Below, in pieces: positions 30,225-41,458 of a stretch of 64,000 nt of DNA (positions are counted from its first letter, which is position 1; the number at the start of each line of letters is the position of its first letter). The notes beneath the pieces are model-generated. The model saw nothing but the letters and a program-made list of their open reading frames with translations. It made no database searches and had not been told where the DNA came from. Position numbers and translations under genes: made by a program. This DNA comes from Gordius sp. MW1 (taxonomy: Eukaryota > Nematomorpha > Gordioida > Gordea > Gordiidae), in NCBI GenBank assembly GCA_964036665.1, contig OZ038526.1, positions 8,122,001 through 8,186,000 on the forward strand, in the 5' to 3' direction.

Positions 30225-32285
30225 TCAATGGTAGTAACAAGAACAATCATAATGGTCGAAAAAAATCGAAAATCGAAAAAATAAACTTGGATTCACATTT
30301 TGGCCAATAGTCATTTTTTTCCATTGGTCAGCAGCCAACGGACGGCCAAAAAGTCTTATTATCAATGGTAGTAACAAGAACAATCATAATAGGCGAAAAA
30401 AAAACGAAAAAATAAACTCGGATTCACATTTTGGCCAATGGTCATTTTTTTCATTGGTCAGCAGCCAACGGACGGCCAAAAAGTCTTATTATCAATGATA
30501 GTAACAAGAACAATCATAAGAGTAAAAAAAACTCCGGGATTCTAACCCAAAAACTAGTTAAATTGCATAGCAATTAAAAGTAAACAACTTTTATTGATGT
30601 TTATTATATAACATTGGTCAGCAGCCAGCGGACGCCAAAAAGTCATAATAGCAATGGTAGGAACAGGAACAATCATAATAGTCAAAAAAAAACGAAAAAA
30701 ATAATTTCGATTCACATTTTGGCCAATGGTCATTTTTTTCATTGGTCAGCAGCCAGCGGACGGCCAAAAATTCTTATTATCAATGATAGTAACAAGAACA
30801 ATCATAAGAGTCAAAAAAACTCCGGGATTCTAACCCCAAAACTAGTTAAATTGCATAGCAATTAAAAAGTAAACAACTTTTATTTATGTTTATTATATAA
30901 CTAGTTAAATTGCATAGCATTAAAAGTAAACAACTTTTATCTATGTTTATTATATAATAGATAATTTAACAAATCTTATATATAACACACCGAGGGAGAT
31001 AGAGATGAGGGGTGGGGCACCTCTTATGCATTAATTTAAAAAATAACACAGCGAGGGAGATAGAGATGAGGGGTGGGGCACCTCTTTCTCATGCATTAAT
31101 TTAAAAAATCGATAACCTAATATACCCAATGCAAATAGATAGGGATTTTTTAAATTAATGCATGAGAAAGAGGTGCCCCACCCCTCATCTCTATCTCCCT
31201 CGGTGTGTTATATATAAGATTTGTTAAATTATCTATTATATAATAAACATAGATAAAAGTTGTTTACTTTTAATGCTATGCAATTTAACTAGTTTTTGGG
31301 TTAGAATCCCGGAGTTTTTTTGACTCTTATGATTGTTCTTGTTACTATCATTGATAATGAGAATTTTTGGCCGTCCGCTGGCTGCTGACCAATGAAAAAA
31401 ATGACCATTGGCCAAAATGTGAATCGAAATTATTTTTTTCGTTTTTTTTTGACTATTATGATTGTTCCTGTTTCTACCATTGCTATTATGACTTTTTGGC
31501 CGTCCGCTGGCTGCTGACCAATGTTATTTAATAAACATAAATAAAAGTTGTTTACTTTTAATTGCTATGCAATTTAACTAGTTTTTGGGTTAGAATCCCG
31601 GAGTTTTTTTGACTCTTATGATTGTTCTTGTTACTATAATTGATAATAAGACTTTTTAACCGTCCGTTGGCTGCTGACCAATGAAAAAAATGACCATTGG
31701 CCAAAATGTGAACCCAAGTTTATTTTTTCTTTTTTTTTTTGACTATTATGATTGTTCCTGTTACTACCATTGCTATTATGACTTTTTGGCCGTCCGCTGG
31801 CTCCTGACCGATGGAAAAAATGACCATTGCCCAAAATGTGAATCGAAATTATTTTTTTCGTTTTTTTGACTATTATGATTGTTCCTGTTCCTACCATTGC
31901 TATTATGACTTTTTGGCCGTCAGCTGGCTGCTGACCAATGGAATAAAATGACCATTGGCCAAAATGTGATTCGAAAACTTTTTTTTCGTTTTTTTTTTGA
32001 CTATTATGAATTTATATCCACTTTTATCGTGTCCTGGCTGCTGACCAATGGAAAAAATGACCATTGGCCAAAATGTGATTCGAAAATTTTTTTTTCGTTT
32101 TTTTACTCTTATGAATTTATATCCACTTTTACCGTGTGCTGGCTGCTGACCAATGGAAAAAAATGACCATTGGCCAAAGTGAGCATCAAAATTTTTTTTC
32201 CCGTTTTTTTTGGCTATCATTGACTTATAGAGTATCTGTTGGTACTGACCAATAGATAAAAAGTGACCATTGGCCAAATTTTTGA
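30225..32285. repeat. Large inverted repeat of minisatellite arrays, centred near 31110
   Basis: The left arm (about 30225-31105) and right arm (about 31140-32285) consist of inverted tandem units of roughly 110-140 bp. Each carries TTGGCCAATGGTCATTTTTT, GGTCAGCAGCCAGCGGAC and CATAATAGTCAAAAAAAACG. The inner edges carry GGGTTAGAATCCCGGAG (B-box-like), TTGCATAGCAATTAAAAG and CACCGAGGGAGATAGAGATG. The right arm continues into the hairpin-ended tail at 32692, so it is a reversed copy of the 18020-19395 repeat. Open frames here are repeat artefacts. Confidence 0.8.
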
Positions 32286-32499
32286 TTTTTTTAATTAAAA
32301 ATTGTTCAAATTCAACAAAAAATTTCTCCCAACAATTCTGCAAATTCTTAACATTGTGTTGTTTTATAATATAATGTTTGTTAGACCCATAATCACTAAA
32401 GGCCATAAAAACTAATGTAATACGCAACTAGATGCAAACACTAAATCTAACCCTAACCCTTGCCTATATTACATTTTGCCTATAAATGGAAAATTTGTA

Positions 32500-32692
32500 T
32501 AAATAATTAATTAATCATTAGGCATTTAATACCCCCCTATAAGCATTCTCGCCCTTTCCCACCTTTCTCGCCCATAAATTGCATAGCAAATATGATACAT
32601 TTATACGAAGTACAGATGAGTCGTCCCCCCTTCCCTTCCCTTCCCCTCTTCCCTTCCCTTCTCCCCCTTCCCACGAGGGCCGAAGGCCCGAG
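32500..32692 (-). repeat. Complex repeat, copy B: hairpin and pyrimidine-tract terminus
   Basis: Reverse complement of 18020-18240: TATGGGCGAG-type segment, CCTTCCC tract and terminal GGGCCGAAGGCCC hairpin at about 32677-32689. Shows the same terminus in opposite orientation 14.7 kb away. Confidence 0.75.
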
Positions 32693-33288
32693 TTTCTTAA
32701 TAATCATCGATGCCCTTCAAATTAGAGTAAGCATGTTTATTGATAGGAAAATGGTGTAATGGTATGGTCGTAATGCTAAATACAAATGGCTTGTATGTAA
32801 AGAAGAATTGGGGTGTACAGATTTAAAAATTTTCTAAAACGTACATATTGATGATATATAAAGGTGAAGACTAAAATAAAATCAGTAATGCAATATAAAA
32901 AAAATAATGTTCTAATTAAAAATGAAGAACGATTAAAATTTTCAAAAATAAACATAAATAGCAAATTACGACGGCTGAGTCCCCATTATGTCCTCAACTT
33001 GTGAGAGACTCTAAGGACATTTCAAAGTAAATTTGTCTCGCGTATGTAGTTGTGGTCAATTACAGAAAACTATAAAATGTGGGATGGACGTACGCTTTAA
33101 AACAAAATAGACAGTAACTACTACAACGAATAGACTCGGGTGCCGTATAAAAGGGAATGTGTAACGTTAATTGCTCGTGGGGTCGGGGTCGGGGTGCGAA
33201 TCAAAAAAAGTGTTTGTACATTAATAAGCACGATTAAATGAGCTCGAGAAAACGGGCGGGCGTAGCGTAATGAATGTTTGATGATCGT
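32693..33288. other. Region downstream of the candidate plastin tail, no gene seen
   Basis: AT-rich sequence between the repeat terminus and the TGA at 33289. It would hold the 3' UTR if the tail exon is real. No canonical AATAAA was noticed on the minus strand close to the stop. Confidence 0.4.
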
Positions 33289-33937
33289 TCAATTCACGAA
33301 ACTCTTGTTTGTAAGGATGGGCGAAGGGTGACCGTTGTAGGCCCCTTCATTTGGGGGGCTTGGGCAGTGCCGATCTTCGTGGTCCGATCCCGGTCCACCA
33401 CGCTCCCCATCGGTAGAGCCATTACGATGGTAAAATCCGTTACGATCGGGGGAGCCAATGGGAGGTGTGGTGCTGGGTGAGTGCTGGCTTTTATGCCCTT
33501 TCTTGATCCACGAACTCAAGTCGGGAGTCGGAACTGGTTCAGGAGTAATGAGGAGTGGTTTCTCGATCGATTTCACCTCGACAGGGACGGGTTCGATTGA
33601 GTCGCTCTCGAAAGTGTCGCCATTAGGACACAGCTCGGGCTTAGTTTCGGGCTGCCCTTCGTCACAGTTGGGATGAGAGAGTGCGGAAGAGCGACCGGAA
33701 TTTAACGAAGTCGAACCGGCTCGGCTCCTAGCCTCTTTGCTGAGGGGGGGAGTGGGTGATGGGGTGGTAGGGAGGAGGCCGGTGTAATGTACCGGGGGAG
33801 TTGGTGATGGGGCTGAGGAAGAGGATGAAAATATGACGTGTTGGTTGTTGTGGACTTGATTATAGGTCCGTGGAGAGCACCAAACCGGCGGGGTGGTAGG
33901 AGGGGGAGAACCGTTGTACCCGTTACCACCGTTAGAC
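33289..33937 (-). CDS. Candidate plastin C-terminal tail exon (Pro/Ser-rich, disordered)
   Basis: After acceptor CCCTATAG (33938-33939) the minus strand is open for 216 codons, to TGA at 33289-33291. The frame is set by one base that completes a split codon. The same frame has a stop (TAG) just upstream of the acceptor, so the open frame begins essentially at the splice site. Spliced from 34257 it gives GA|G then [19 protein letters not shown], an exact phase match across a 311-nt intron. Composition is Pro, Ser, Gly and Asn in the first half and acidic/polar in the second ([20 protein letters not shown]), ending ILTNKSFVN. No domain is recognised. It could instead be the last exon of another minus-strand gene, but only about 300 bp separate it from plastin. 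GC content is well above the flanks, consistent with coding. Confidence 0.6.
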
Positions 33938-36900
33938 CTATAGGGATTAATATTCTAGTTTTAGGAAGAGATTATTTCATCGTTATATTAGGAAAGGCGA
34001 CGCCAGAAGTGGATTCGTTAATTTATAAAAGAAATCAGATCAATACGAAGGCTGTCAAGGATGCCATGCTAAGACAAACATAACAAAAACGTAACTGAAA
34101 TTAGGCAACAACTCCATACCAATGTATTAAAAACGATTTATAATTTATTTACCATGGAATCTATATGTCGAGAACACTTTTTGACCAAATCCAAAATCAC
34201 TGCCAAATGGTATCATTTTGAAAAATAATAAAACGTTGTATGTTATAAGGAATTACTCAAATTCTGATGTGATCTTCAGGTTGAGTTTGGGTGTAGGCTG
34301 GCGCTGAATGTCCCTTTCGGGGGTTAGGCAGAGAGGTTCGGAGGCTGGACCATGGTCTCGACCCATCAAACAAGCGAAAACGGTCATAACCATTTTTGGT
34401 TTCACTTCGACTATATCCTCCGGCAACGCGTATATCTTGGCTCCAAGCTTGCGAGACATGGAAATCGCGTATTTAGCGTTCTCAAGCTTGGCCTAACATT
34501 CGAATCAAATTAGATTTGAAAAATATTATTAAAACGGTAACTCTTTTGCTCTCAGGTTTAAGTAGGATTTGATAACACTTTAATAAATCTAATTTTCAAT
34601 TGCAAAAAACAGATCAATCTTGTTAGAATTTATGAAAAATGTGTATTCGATAATTAGTAGATAAATTAATAAAATTCTAAAGGAATCTAAACAAATTATT
34701 AAACTGCCTATGCAACATAAATTGCATAGCAATATTTATTGACAAAAAAGACAATAACTGACTTCGTTATTAATTCCATCCTTGACTTGGGCGTAATCCA
34801 CACTGCCGCGCTTGATGGAATCCAGCAAATCCAATACAACCTTGCCGTCGGATATGGACGAATCTTGGAAGGAATTAAGCTTAGTCCCTTTACCACACGA
34901 TTTTAGCTACAAAAATTTGTTGATGTAATAAATTACACGTTCACTAAATTTTGGAAAAATTATTAACGTGAACGCGGCAAATAAAGCTAACTTTTTCGTT
35001 GACCCATTTGATGATCTCTTTTTCACCGACCGGGACACCATTGCTGTTGTCGTTTGTCAAGTTGCTTAGGATGCTCAATGTGTAAGCTCGCATGAGTTGC
35101 CATACCAACGCTGTTAAATACATACATAATCATCATGCAAACATGGGTGAAAATAATTTAATTATTTTTTAACTTATTCGCGTCATCGGAAGGTACAAGG
35201 TAAATAAGTGATAGTCAAAAGCCGTCTCTAAATAACCATTAAATGGATTGCCCCGAAAATCAATAACGATAAATGACAATATTTTTTACAAATATTTACG
35301 CGAGGCTTAAGTAACTGTCAAGCAAAATCCGACTTACAAGTGAAACCGCGAATATGTCATCAAAGTGCAATTTTAAATTATAAATTTTTTCTGACTTCAT
35401 GGCCCTCGCCTAAGGTCACAAGCTCAAAAATACAAGGCCTTCTTGGAGTCTAATATTTTTATCCCATAATTTCTTCCTGTTCAGGATCTTATGGAAAAAT
35501 GGCGTTGGCTTTATTTAAAGAAAATGGCAGGCGACCGTTGTAATTTGGCTGTAGGTCCTTGAAATAATTACTAACACGTAAAAACGTTTAACTTCTTAAA
35601 AATTTGTAATTATATAATGATTTTTTGGGGGTAAAAATATTAAATTGTTTTTTTTATCCGCGTGTTATTGTACCTAGAGTAAGGGTGGGATTGCCATCAT
35701 TGATGTCCTGTCCTGCTATTCCTACCAGGGAGAACTTCAAATTTTTCCCCAAAACTACGGCGTAATTGCAATTTTCGATTTTTTCCATGAAGGCCTTGAG
35801 CCGGGTGAATTGCTTGTGGACCTTGACCCAATCCACCAAACCGGGTTTGATAATGTCGTAGAGCTAACCCCCGGGCAAACCAAAATTTGACATTAAAAAT
35901 AATTCAATTTTCTCAAAATTAATTTACAAGGAATGAGGAAAGCAACAAAATTATCTGTAAGATTTGTTTGATGAAATTACAAATAGAGTTTATATTAATA
36001 CTAAAGCTGACCTAAAAGTTTACCTTATATAATATATTAAACAAATTCAAGCCTGATTCGGGTAAGATCTAAAAAAAATTGGGCAAAAGGTGAAGTGTGG
36101 ACATAAGCTCGAAGCTAAAAATATAAATTTTATTAATCTTATCACCAAAACCGCGGGTTCTCAAAGCTTAATATTTTAAAATTAGGGGAAAATCGGGCTG
36201 AATTTACTTTGCAAGACTTTTGTTAATTGACAAAATGTTCGAATACCTGGAATATGACTATGCCGTCGCACAGGTCGCTATACAACCAATTGACGTGCGG
36301 GGATACGCCCATGCTATTCATCCAATTACGATAAGCTGCAGTTAACACAAATCAATAAACATAAATATCGATGGTCAATCAATCGTAAAAAAAATTAATA
36401 AATCCTTAAATCAACTAATACTTCTCTCCTCCCGAGTTTCCTCCACCAAGGCACCGTTCTCCTCCAAGCGGAGCTCGGGCGCACCGTTCTCTTCGCATAT
36501 GAAACCGGGGTGCGTGTTAAACATGTTAGCCACGAAGGCCACGTTCAGCTTGTAATTGCCACTGACAACGTCGCGGGGCGAAAGGAAGACCCGACAACGA
36601 ATTTTATCCGCTTCGCGCAACATCAGTTCGGCCCTGCGTTCCAGATCGTGCTCCTGCCAAAGGAATCGGTTAATGTGCCAAGTGCGCATGGCGCCGGAAG
36701 AAAACGGTTTATTAAAAAAATTTTCATCCAACTTAATATTTTTCTAATTACGTATAGATTTTTAAATCCTTCTTTATATGAGTAAGGAGAAGTTTTAGCC
36801 CTATTTTAAAGTGACTATAAAATATTTCCACCTTTCAACCGACGATAAGGGATGGGCTTAAATTAAATGATATATTTAATTGTTTATTGGAAAATAAGTT

Positions 36901-39900
36901 TTATGGATTTAATTAAGTATTTGTGCAATTATATACAATTAATAATTCACATTTTTGCCTACCCCAAAAAAGTTGTTGACAAAATTACATGACTGAAGGT
37001 GATTAAAAATAAAGGAGGGACCGAGCAAGGCTGTCAGCCTTAAATATTGGGAAAGCCTCTAGTTGAAATAGCGAATGAGATAAATAAACATAAAAAATTT
37101 GTGGAAAATCATAGATTTAGAATAGCATTTGCGTGGATCTTAAAAATTAAAAGTGAGACACAAGGCAAAAATAATTGTGCTCACCCTTGTGGCGAACAGG
37201 CTTGTGCCGCTCTCCTTCGGCGCTATTTCATGGATCAAGTAGAGGTATGGTAAGGAGTCCTTTGGGAAATGAAGAAACGATATGTATCATAAGTCATACA
37301 AATTAAAACGTAAAAATTTAAAAAAAAATAATGAGTAAATTCCAAAGAATTAATTATTACCATTATATCCGTAGTAAAATTAGCGATTTGTTTCGGGTAA
37401 CCGGCGTTTTTCAGGTGATAATTGACCCAACGGAGTAGTATGGCCTCGGTAGATAATTTCATCATGTCTTCCAATCGTTCACCCTCCTTCAGCAAGTTAA
37501 CCAACCCCGGGCAATGCTGCAAATCGACTTGATTGAACAACCCGATCTTGAATGTTTAAAAACAAAGGATCATTTTCATGGTGTTTTTAAATGAAAAGCT
37601 TTCTTTAATCGATTTAATAAGGAATAAAAGGAATGATAATGATTAGATCTACGACAAACTCTTAACATAGGGCATTCGGGGTTTTGAGGATTTGATATAA
37701 AAACCAACAATAATATATAAATTTTTTAACCACGATTAATTTATTTGTTGATTATAAGAAGACCCGCTATTTATAAAATCCTACGTTTCGAAATCAGGGT
37801 AACCTAAATATTTCCAAACAACGATCGCTTTAAATATAAACGTGGCCATTGTTGTGCATCTGGATGTCGCAAAATTTTTAATTTTTCTCACTCGGATGAT
37901 TTGCCACAACAGGCCTAGAACGAGGTGAGGTTTGCCTTTGGCCAAGTCGTCGGCCCCTATGTTAACCACGTTACAGCCAATGGCGAGAGCAGAATTGATG
38001 GCCAACACCAGATTCTCGTGCATCGTGTAAACGTTAAGATTTTTGGTATTGAGGGCCCGTTCGTCGATCGTGTCGGGGCAGGAGAAATTGATGATTTTAC
38101 TACGGGTGGTGAGATAAAAGACACGAAAGTTTAGCTTGCACCTTTTTGCATCAATTATTTTTGCATAGTTTTACGATTGTATAAGGGTTGACATGCTATA
38201 CTTGTGCCCAAATATAATTAAGGTTTCTTTTGGTGGCACGAGATTTAAAAAATAATCAATAATAAAAGAGATCCAAGATTATTATATTAAACCGTTTATA
38301 AATTACAAGAGGTATATTATAGAGGAATGCCAAACATCTAACCAAAAATATATAGCAGCGTCGCGTAGAAATTACTGTTATGATAGCGCAATAAGCAACT
38401 AAATTCTAAATTGACAAAATTATGTGAATAGCAAGGATAAATTAAGTACCAGAGGAGGATGCCATCTTTGACTTTATCGTACAAATCCATACCCTCTCGG
38501 TCTATGGGTAAGAGATGTTGCAAATCTTTGTCGTGTCCCAAGTTTCTGCATGTCACAGCAGCGATAAATCAATTTAAAATAAATATACACAAAGTATTGA
38601 GCAAAAAATTAATGATTTTAAAAGAAAGCTTATCACTCACGTGTTAACCCATTGAGAAAATGCGGCTTGCTCCTCCTGCCTAACAGTGTGGGTCGTGCCC
38701 TCGCTGGACGTTTCGGACATTCCGCCGTGTGTCACCAGGTTGTCCTTGCGAGAGACCATAGATTTAAAGGTTGTCGCGAACTCTTTCGACTTCAAATCTT
38801 TGTACAGCTAAATTCGTATCAAAAACACCAAAAACGAGATAAAATTAAATTCCGACAGAAATAATTGATTGGTTTTGATTTGTTTATATTGGGTCGCTTT
38901 ATATTGTCGATGTTTATCAATGTTTTTCAAGGGTACCATAATTTAGATGTTTTATTTGTTTTTGAGCATGAGCGTAGCCAAGGGGGGAAATCCAAAAATT
39001 TGTTAAAATTTCAAAAAATGATCATTTTGCCCCTCCCTAAATCATTATTGCCCCCTTCTAATCCCAATGCTGGCTACGCCCATGTTTTGGGGTCAGCCAA
39101 TGTTAGTAGCATATTTAAGTGTTTCGAGATAAAAAAAAAACAAATAGGTAATGCCAAATTTCAATAAAACTACCGATTTAATAAGATTATTGACCAAAAA
39201 TCAAACAAGTAACAATCTCTTAAGAGTTATTAATATTATCAATGTTTGTAGCCACAAAAAAGTCTTATCTCCCAAGTACAATCTATCACGAATATTACGC
39301 TGGGGAATAAATCAACACCAAAGATTGTATGCACCAACGGCTAATCGATCCTAAGTGTTGCATAATGAATACTATAGTTGATTGAACGAGCAAATTTTTA
39401 AAATAGCATCTAAAATTTCTCAAAAATTTAAAATATAAATTACTGCAAGCTTACCTTATAAAAACTTTTAAATCAAATGTCCAAAGGCAGCGATTTAAGA
39501 CCAAAATATTGCTATGAAAATATAAATTTTAAGGTTTAAAAACAAAAAAATCTAGAGTTTTCAGATACACCGAAAAATACCATTTATTAACAAAACACAA
39601 TTAAACAATATAAAAACTTAAAAATGAATCAGGATTCAAAATGTGTACACAAATGCCAGGCACTTCAAATTATAAGCGGCCATTGGCGTCCTTACAAATT
39701 GAAGTTTTTGAGTTATAATAAAGGAGGAAGGAAAAGTTTAATTCTGATTGTCATATACATTAGGCAATCAATTTAAACTATAAATTTTAACACGAAAAAT
39801 GGTGAGGTTGATTCAGGAATTCTGTTGTCTTCAATTATAATATTTAACATAACATGACCAAAAAAATTGTTAAAAAATAAAATGTTTATAAAACTTAGCC

Positions 39901-41458
39901 CAAAAGGAAATTATGAAAAGAGATCCAGATTTTAGAAATTTATAAGGTGCTGAGCTGACTATTAACTCAAAAAATTTAGATCGGTTAACGTGCAAAAATA
40001 TAATTTCTAGGCTGAAATGCGGTTTTCAAACCCCTAAAAAAATCGTTACTTTAGTTTCCTTACCTTCCAAGAAACCCTAGTTATGTCTAGAATGCAATAA
40101 AACAAATTCAGAGTGGCTCACTATAATTAATAATTTATAAATTAAAATCACACTCGGCTTTCCCCAGATTAAACAAAGAACTGTCGGCCTAGAAAGTCCA
40201 AAAAAAAAGTTAACTAAATTGCACTTCAATCGATAAATCCACCTTCGTATGCTCTCAAAGGCTACAAATAAGGTTAACCACTTAAGAGCGAGCAACAGCT
40301 AAAATGACCGTGGAGCATTCCAGCACAAACACACTATGATGCCGTGCAAAAGTGATTTTGGATGTATATTTTTCCCGATATCGAGAAAAAAATTTCGCAA
40401 ACCGGTAAAAGTTAAGTTGTAACTTGGCTAGTTTCCTTTGAATCGTATTAAAATTTCGACATGTAATTTTTGGCACGCGAGGCCACCAAACACCAGTCAA
40501 AAGGTGAGAAATGGGATTTTAACCCTGGTGGAATTCCTTTTAAAGCTCCCCCCCCCTCAAGTGCCAAACGGAAGCTCGTTCATACGACTTATTGGATGGC
40601 AAAGGTTGTACGACTGAATTATATATATAACACATATCTTATCACGCACCTATATATAGCCCGGGGTCAGGTAAAAAATGAAAACATTGCAGCAAGGCAC
40701 ACCTTTTAATCTCAGAGGGCTTGCCTTAATATCGGATTCAGATTCAAATGGCGCGAATTTATCTTTATCAAACATCCTATTCAATTTCACGTGTCAAACT
40801 CCGTTGTAATTATTAATATTTTGTTTTTTGATAGTTAAAAACGTTTTTTTGTTTATTTCAAATCTTGAGAGTAATCGCTGTTATGTTATACGCCTGAAAT
40901 GTAAATCTGCTGTGAATTCGTAATTAAGACACGGCTATGTCATAACCCGTACAACGATTTTTGCTGCGCAGCAAAATCCGATATTAAGACAAGCCCTTAG
41001 GTGTTGGTGACAAATTCCACCCCCACCCCCCTGCCACCCCACTCTTTAATTATAATTGATTGCGATGTTAAATTGGGATATAATTGCTGCGCGACAAGAT
41101 ATCAGTGTCACGCTCGAGATTGAAGTTGCAAACGGCAATATTAAGTTTTCCCGCCACATTACGTATGGCAAAACAAATAATTTTTGCACAAAACTTTCAA
41201 TAAAATGAGTGTCATCATTCGATTTTTTATTTAAAAACATCAATTAATGAAAAGTTACGTTTTTCAAAAATTTAATCGAACGTGTACCTTTTCGAATTCG
41301 TACATCTGCAATTTTCCGTCGACGGGCGACTTGTTGGTCTTGCTTTCCCACTCCGAAACCATTTTACGGACCTCGTACGGAGCAATTTTGATACCGACCG
41401 CGCTCAGGGCATCACCCAAATCCTTGATCAATATGTGTCCGCTCCCATTCACTTCGAC
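33289..41458 (-). CDS. Fim: Plastin/fimbrin, actin-bundling protein (two EF-hands, four CH domains), 5' end not found
   Basis: Cytoplasmic F-actin cross-linker. Exons: 41288-41458, 38641-38807, 38450-38545, 37892-38099, 37361-37546, 37185-37259, 36422-36653, 36247-36335, 35674-35863, 34992-35110, 34763-34906 and 34253-34492 (or 34257-34492 spliced to 33289-33937). Every junction is GT-AG and phases agree throughout. Order: EF-hand pair, linker ([15 protein letters not shown]), CH1, CH2 ([19 protein letters not shown]), CH3 ([17 protein letters not shown]), CH4 ([18 protein letters not shown]). It ends in the family signature [20 protein letters not shown]. About 638 residues are present without the tail exon; animal plastins are usually near 630. 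The initiator exon upstream of 41458 was not identified. The EF-hand loops lack several calcium ligands. An in-phase extra exon may add a long C-terminal tail. Family assignment is certain. Confidence 0.96.
34253..34492 (-). CDS. Fim: Plastin exon: end of CH4, with stop TAA or a stop-spanning donor
   Basis: [40 protein letters not shown], then GRD and about 33 extra residues ending ITSEFE, then TAA (34253-34255). Vertebrate plastins end a few residues after MGR. The terminal bases are TTTGAGTAATT. They can be read as GAG TAA (stop) or as GA|GTAATT, a good 5' splice site. The second reading joins in phase to a long open frame at 33937. Confidence 0.92.
   Translation of the reverse strand, partial: AKLENAKYAISMSRKLGAKIYALPEDIVEVKPKMVMTVFACLMGRDHGPASEPLCLTPERDIQRQPTPKLNLKITSEFE
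34763..34906 (-). CDS. Fim: Plastin exon: CH4
   Basis: 48 codons: [48 protein letters not shown]. Donor GTCAGT. About 25 bp past the donor, in the intron, is a short palindromic repeat scrap (ATTGCATAGCAAT, 34727-34739). Confidence 0.94.
34992..35110 (-). CDS. Fim: Plastin exon: CH3-CH4 boundary
   Basis: [20 protein letters not shown], then [14 protein letters not shown]. Acceptor TTTAACAG, donor GTTAGC (weaker than the other donors in the gene), phase 0 end. Confidence 0.94.
35674..35863 (-). CDS. Fim: Plastin exon: CH3
   Basis: [57 protein letters not shown]. Ends in phase 1 at donor GTACAA; acceptor GGGTTAG. Confidence 0.96.
36247..36335 (-). CDS. Fim: Plastin exon: start of CH3
   Basis: [20 protein letters not shown], then [10 protein letters not shown] before donor GTATTC. 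Acceptor TAACTGCAG. Very close to insect fimbrin CH3. Confidence 0.96.
36422..36653 (-). CDS. Fim: Plastin exon: CH2 end and central linker
   Basis: [20 protein letters not shown], then [20 protein letters not shown], then an acidic linker with a near-repeat ([19 protein letters not shown]) and EETREER. The Thr codon is split A|CT at donor GTATTA. The duplicated EENGA linker is unusual for the family. Confidence 0.94.
37185..37259 (-). CDS. Fim: Plastin exon: CH2 (25 codons)
   Basis: Reads [18 protein letters not shown] and ends SLFATR, between acceptor CCCAAAG and donor GTGAGC, phase 0. It continues into [11 protein letters not shown] of the next exon, as in insect fimbrins (ETDLLKRAEIM). 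Confidence 0.93.
37361..37546 (-). CDS. Fim: Plastin exon: CH1-CH2 linker and CH2
   Basis: 62 codons, phase 0. [20 protein letters not shown], then [20 protein letters not shown] and ANFTTDIM before donor GTAATA. Matches the plastin [20 protein letters not shown] region. Confidence 0.96.
37892..38099 (-). CDS. Fim: Plastin exon: CH1 actin-binding core
   Basis: [55 protein letters not shown]. This is the strongly conserved CH1 block; donor GTGAGA, phase 0. Confidence 0.96.
38450..38545 (-). CDS. Fim: Plastin exon: CH1
   Basis: [19 protein letters not shown], then [12 protein letters not shown], with a split Cys codon (TG|T). Acceptor ACATGCAG, donor GTACTT. Corresponds to the CH1 segment around DLFKAVGDGIVLCK. 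Confidence 0.95.
38641..38807 (-). CDS. Fim: Plastin exon: linker and start of CH1
   Basis: [18 protein letters not shown] through [15 protein letters not shown] to AAFSQWVNT. Matches the plastin linker ([20 protein letters not shown] in vertebrates). Phase 0 start, phase 2 end, donor GTGAGT. Confidence 0.95.
38967..39084. mobile_element. hAT-type MITE in a plastin intron
   Basis: 118 bp, ends CATGAGCGTAGCCAAGG and CTGGCTACGCCCATG. The flanks TTTTGAGC and TTTTGGGG match at 6 of 8. It lies in the 2.5-kb intron between the EF-hand exon and the linker exon. Confidence 0.75.
40716..40997. mobile_element. MITE with AGGGCTTG ends and an 18-bp perfect palindrome
   Basis: Ends AGGGCTTGCCTTAATATCGG and the inverted CCGATATTAAGACAAGCCCT. 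A perfect palindrome TTTTGCTGCGCAGCAAAA sits at 40959-40976, just inside the right end. TSD unclear, superfamily unknown. Located in the plastin intron. Confidence 0.6.
41288..41458 (-). CDS. Fim: Plastin exon: EF-hand pair
   Basis: 57 codons, phase 0, acceptor TTTAACAG, donor GTACAC. Reads [18 protein letters not shown] and ends [14 protein letters not shown]. Loop 1 has Glu, not Asp, at position 1 and Asp at position 12. Loop 2 has Lys at position 1 and Pro at position 3. Calcium binding is therefore probably weak or lost (inference). The first helix and start codon must be in an unseen upstream exon. Confidence 0.92.

Noticed and set aside
32444..32462. Telomere-like CTAACCCTAACCCT
   Set aside because: Only two and a half units, not an array, and embedded in ordinary AT-rich sequence beside a repeat.
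33838..34083. Plus-strand 81-codon frame containing [12 protein letters not shown]
   Set aside because: It overlaps the candidate plastin tail exon and its intron on the other strand; no family match and no supporting context.
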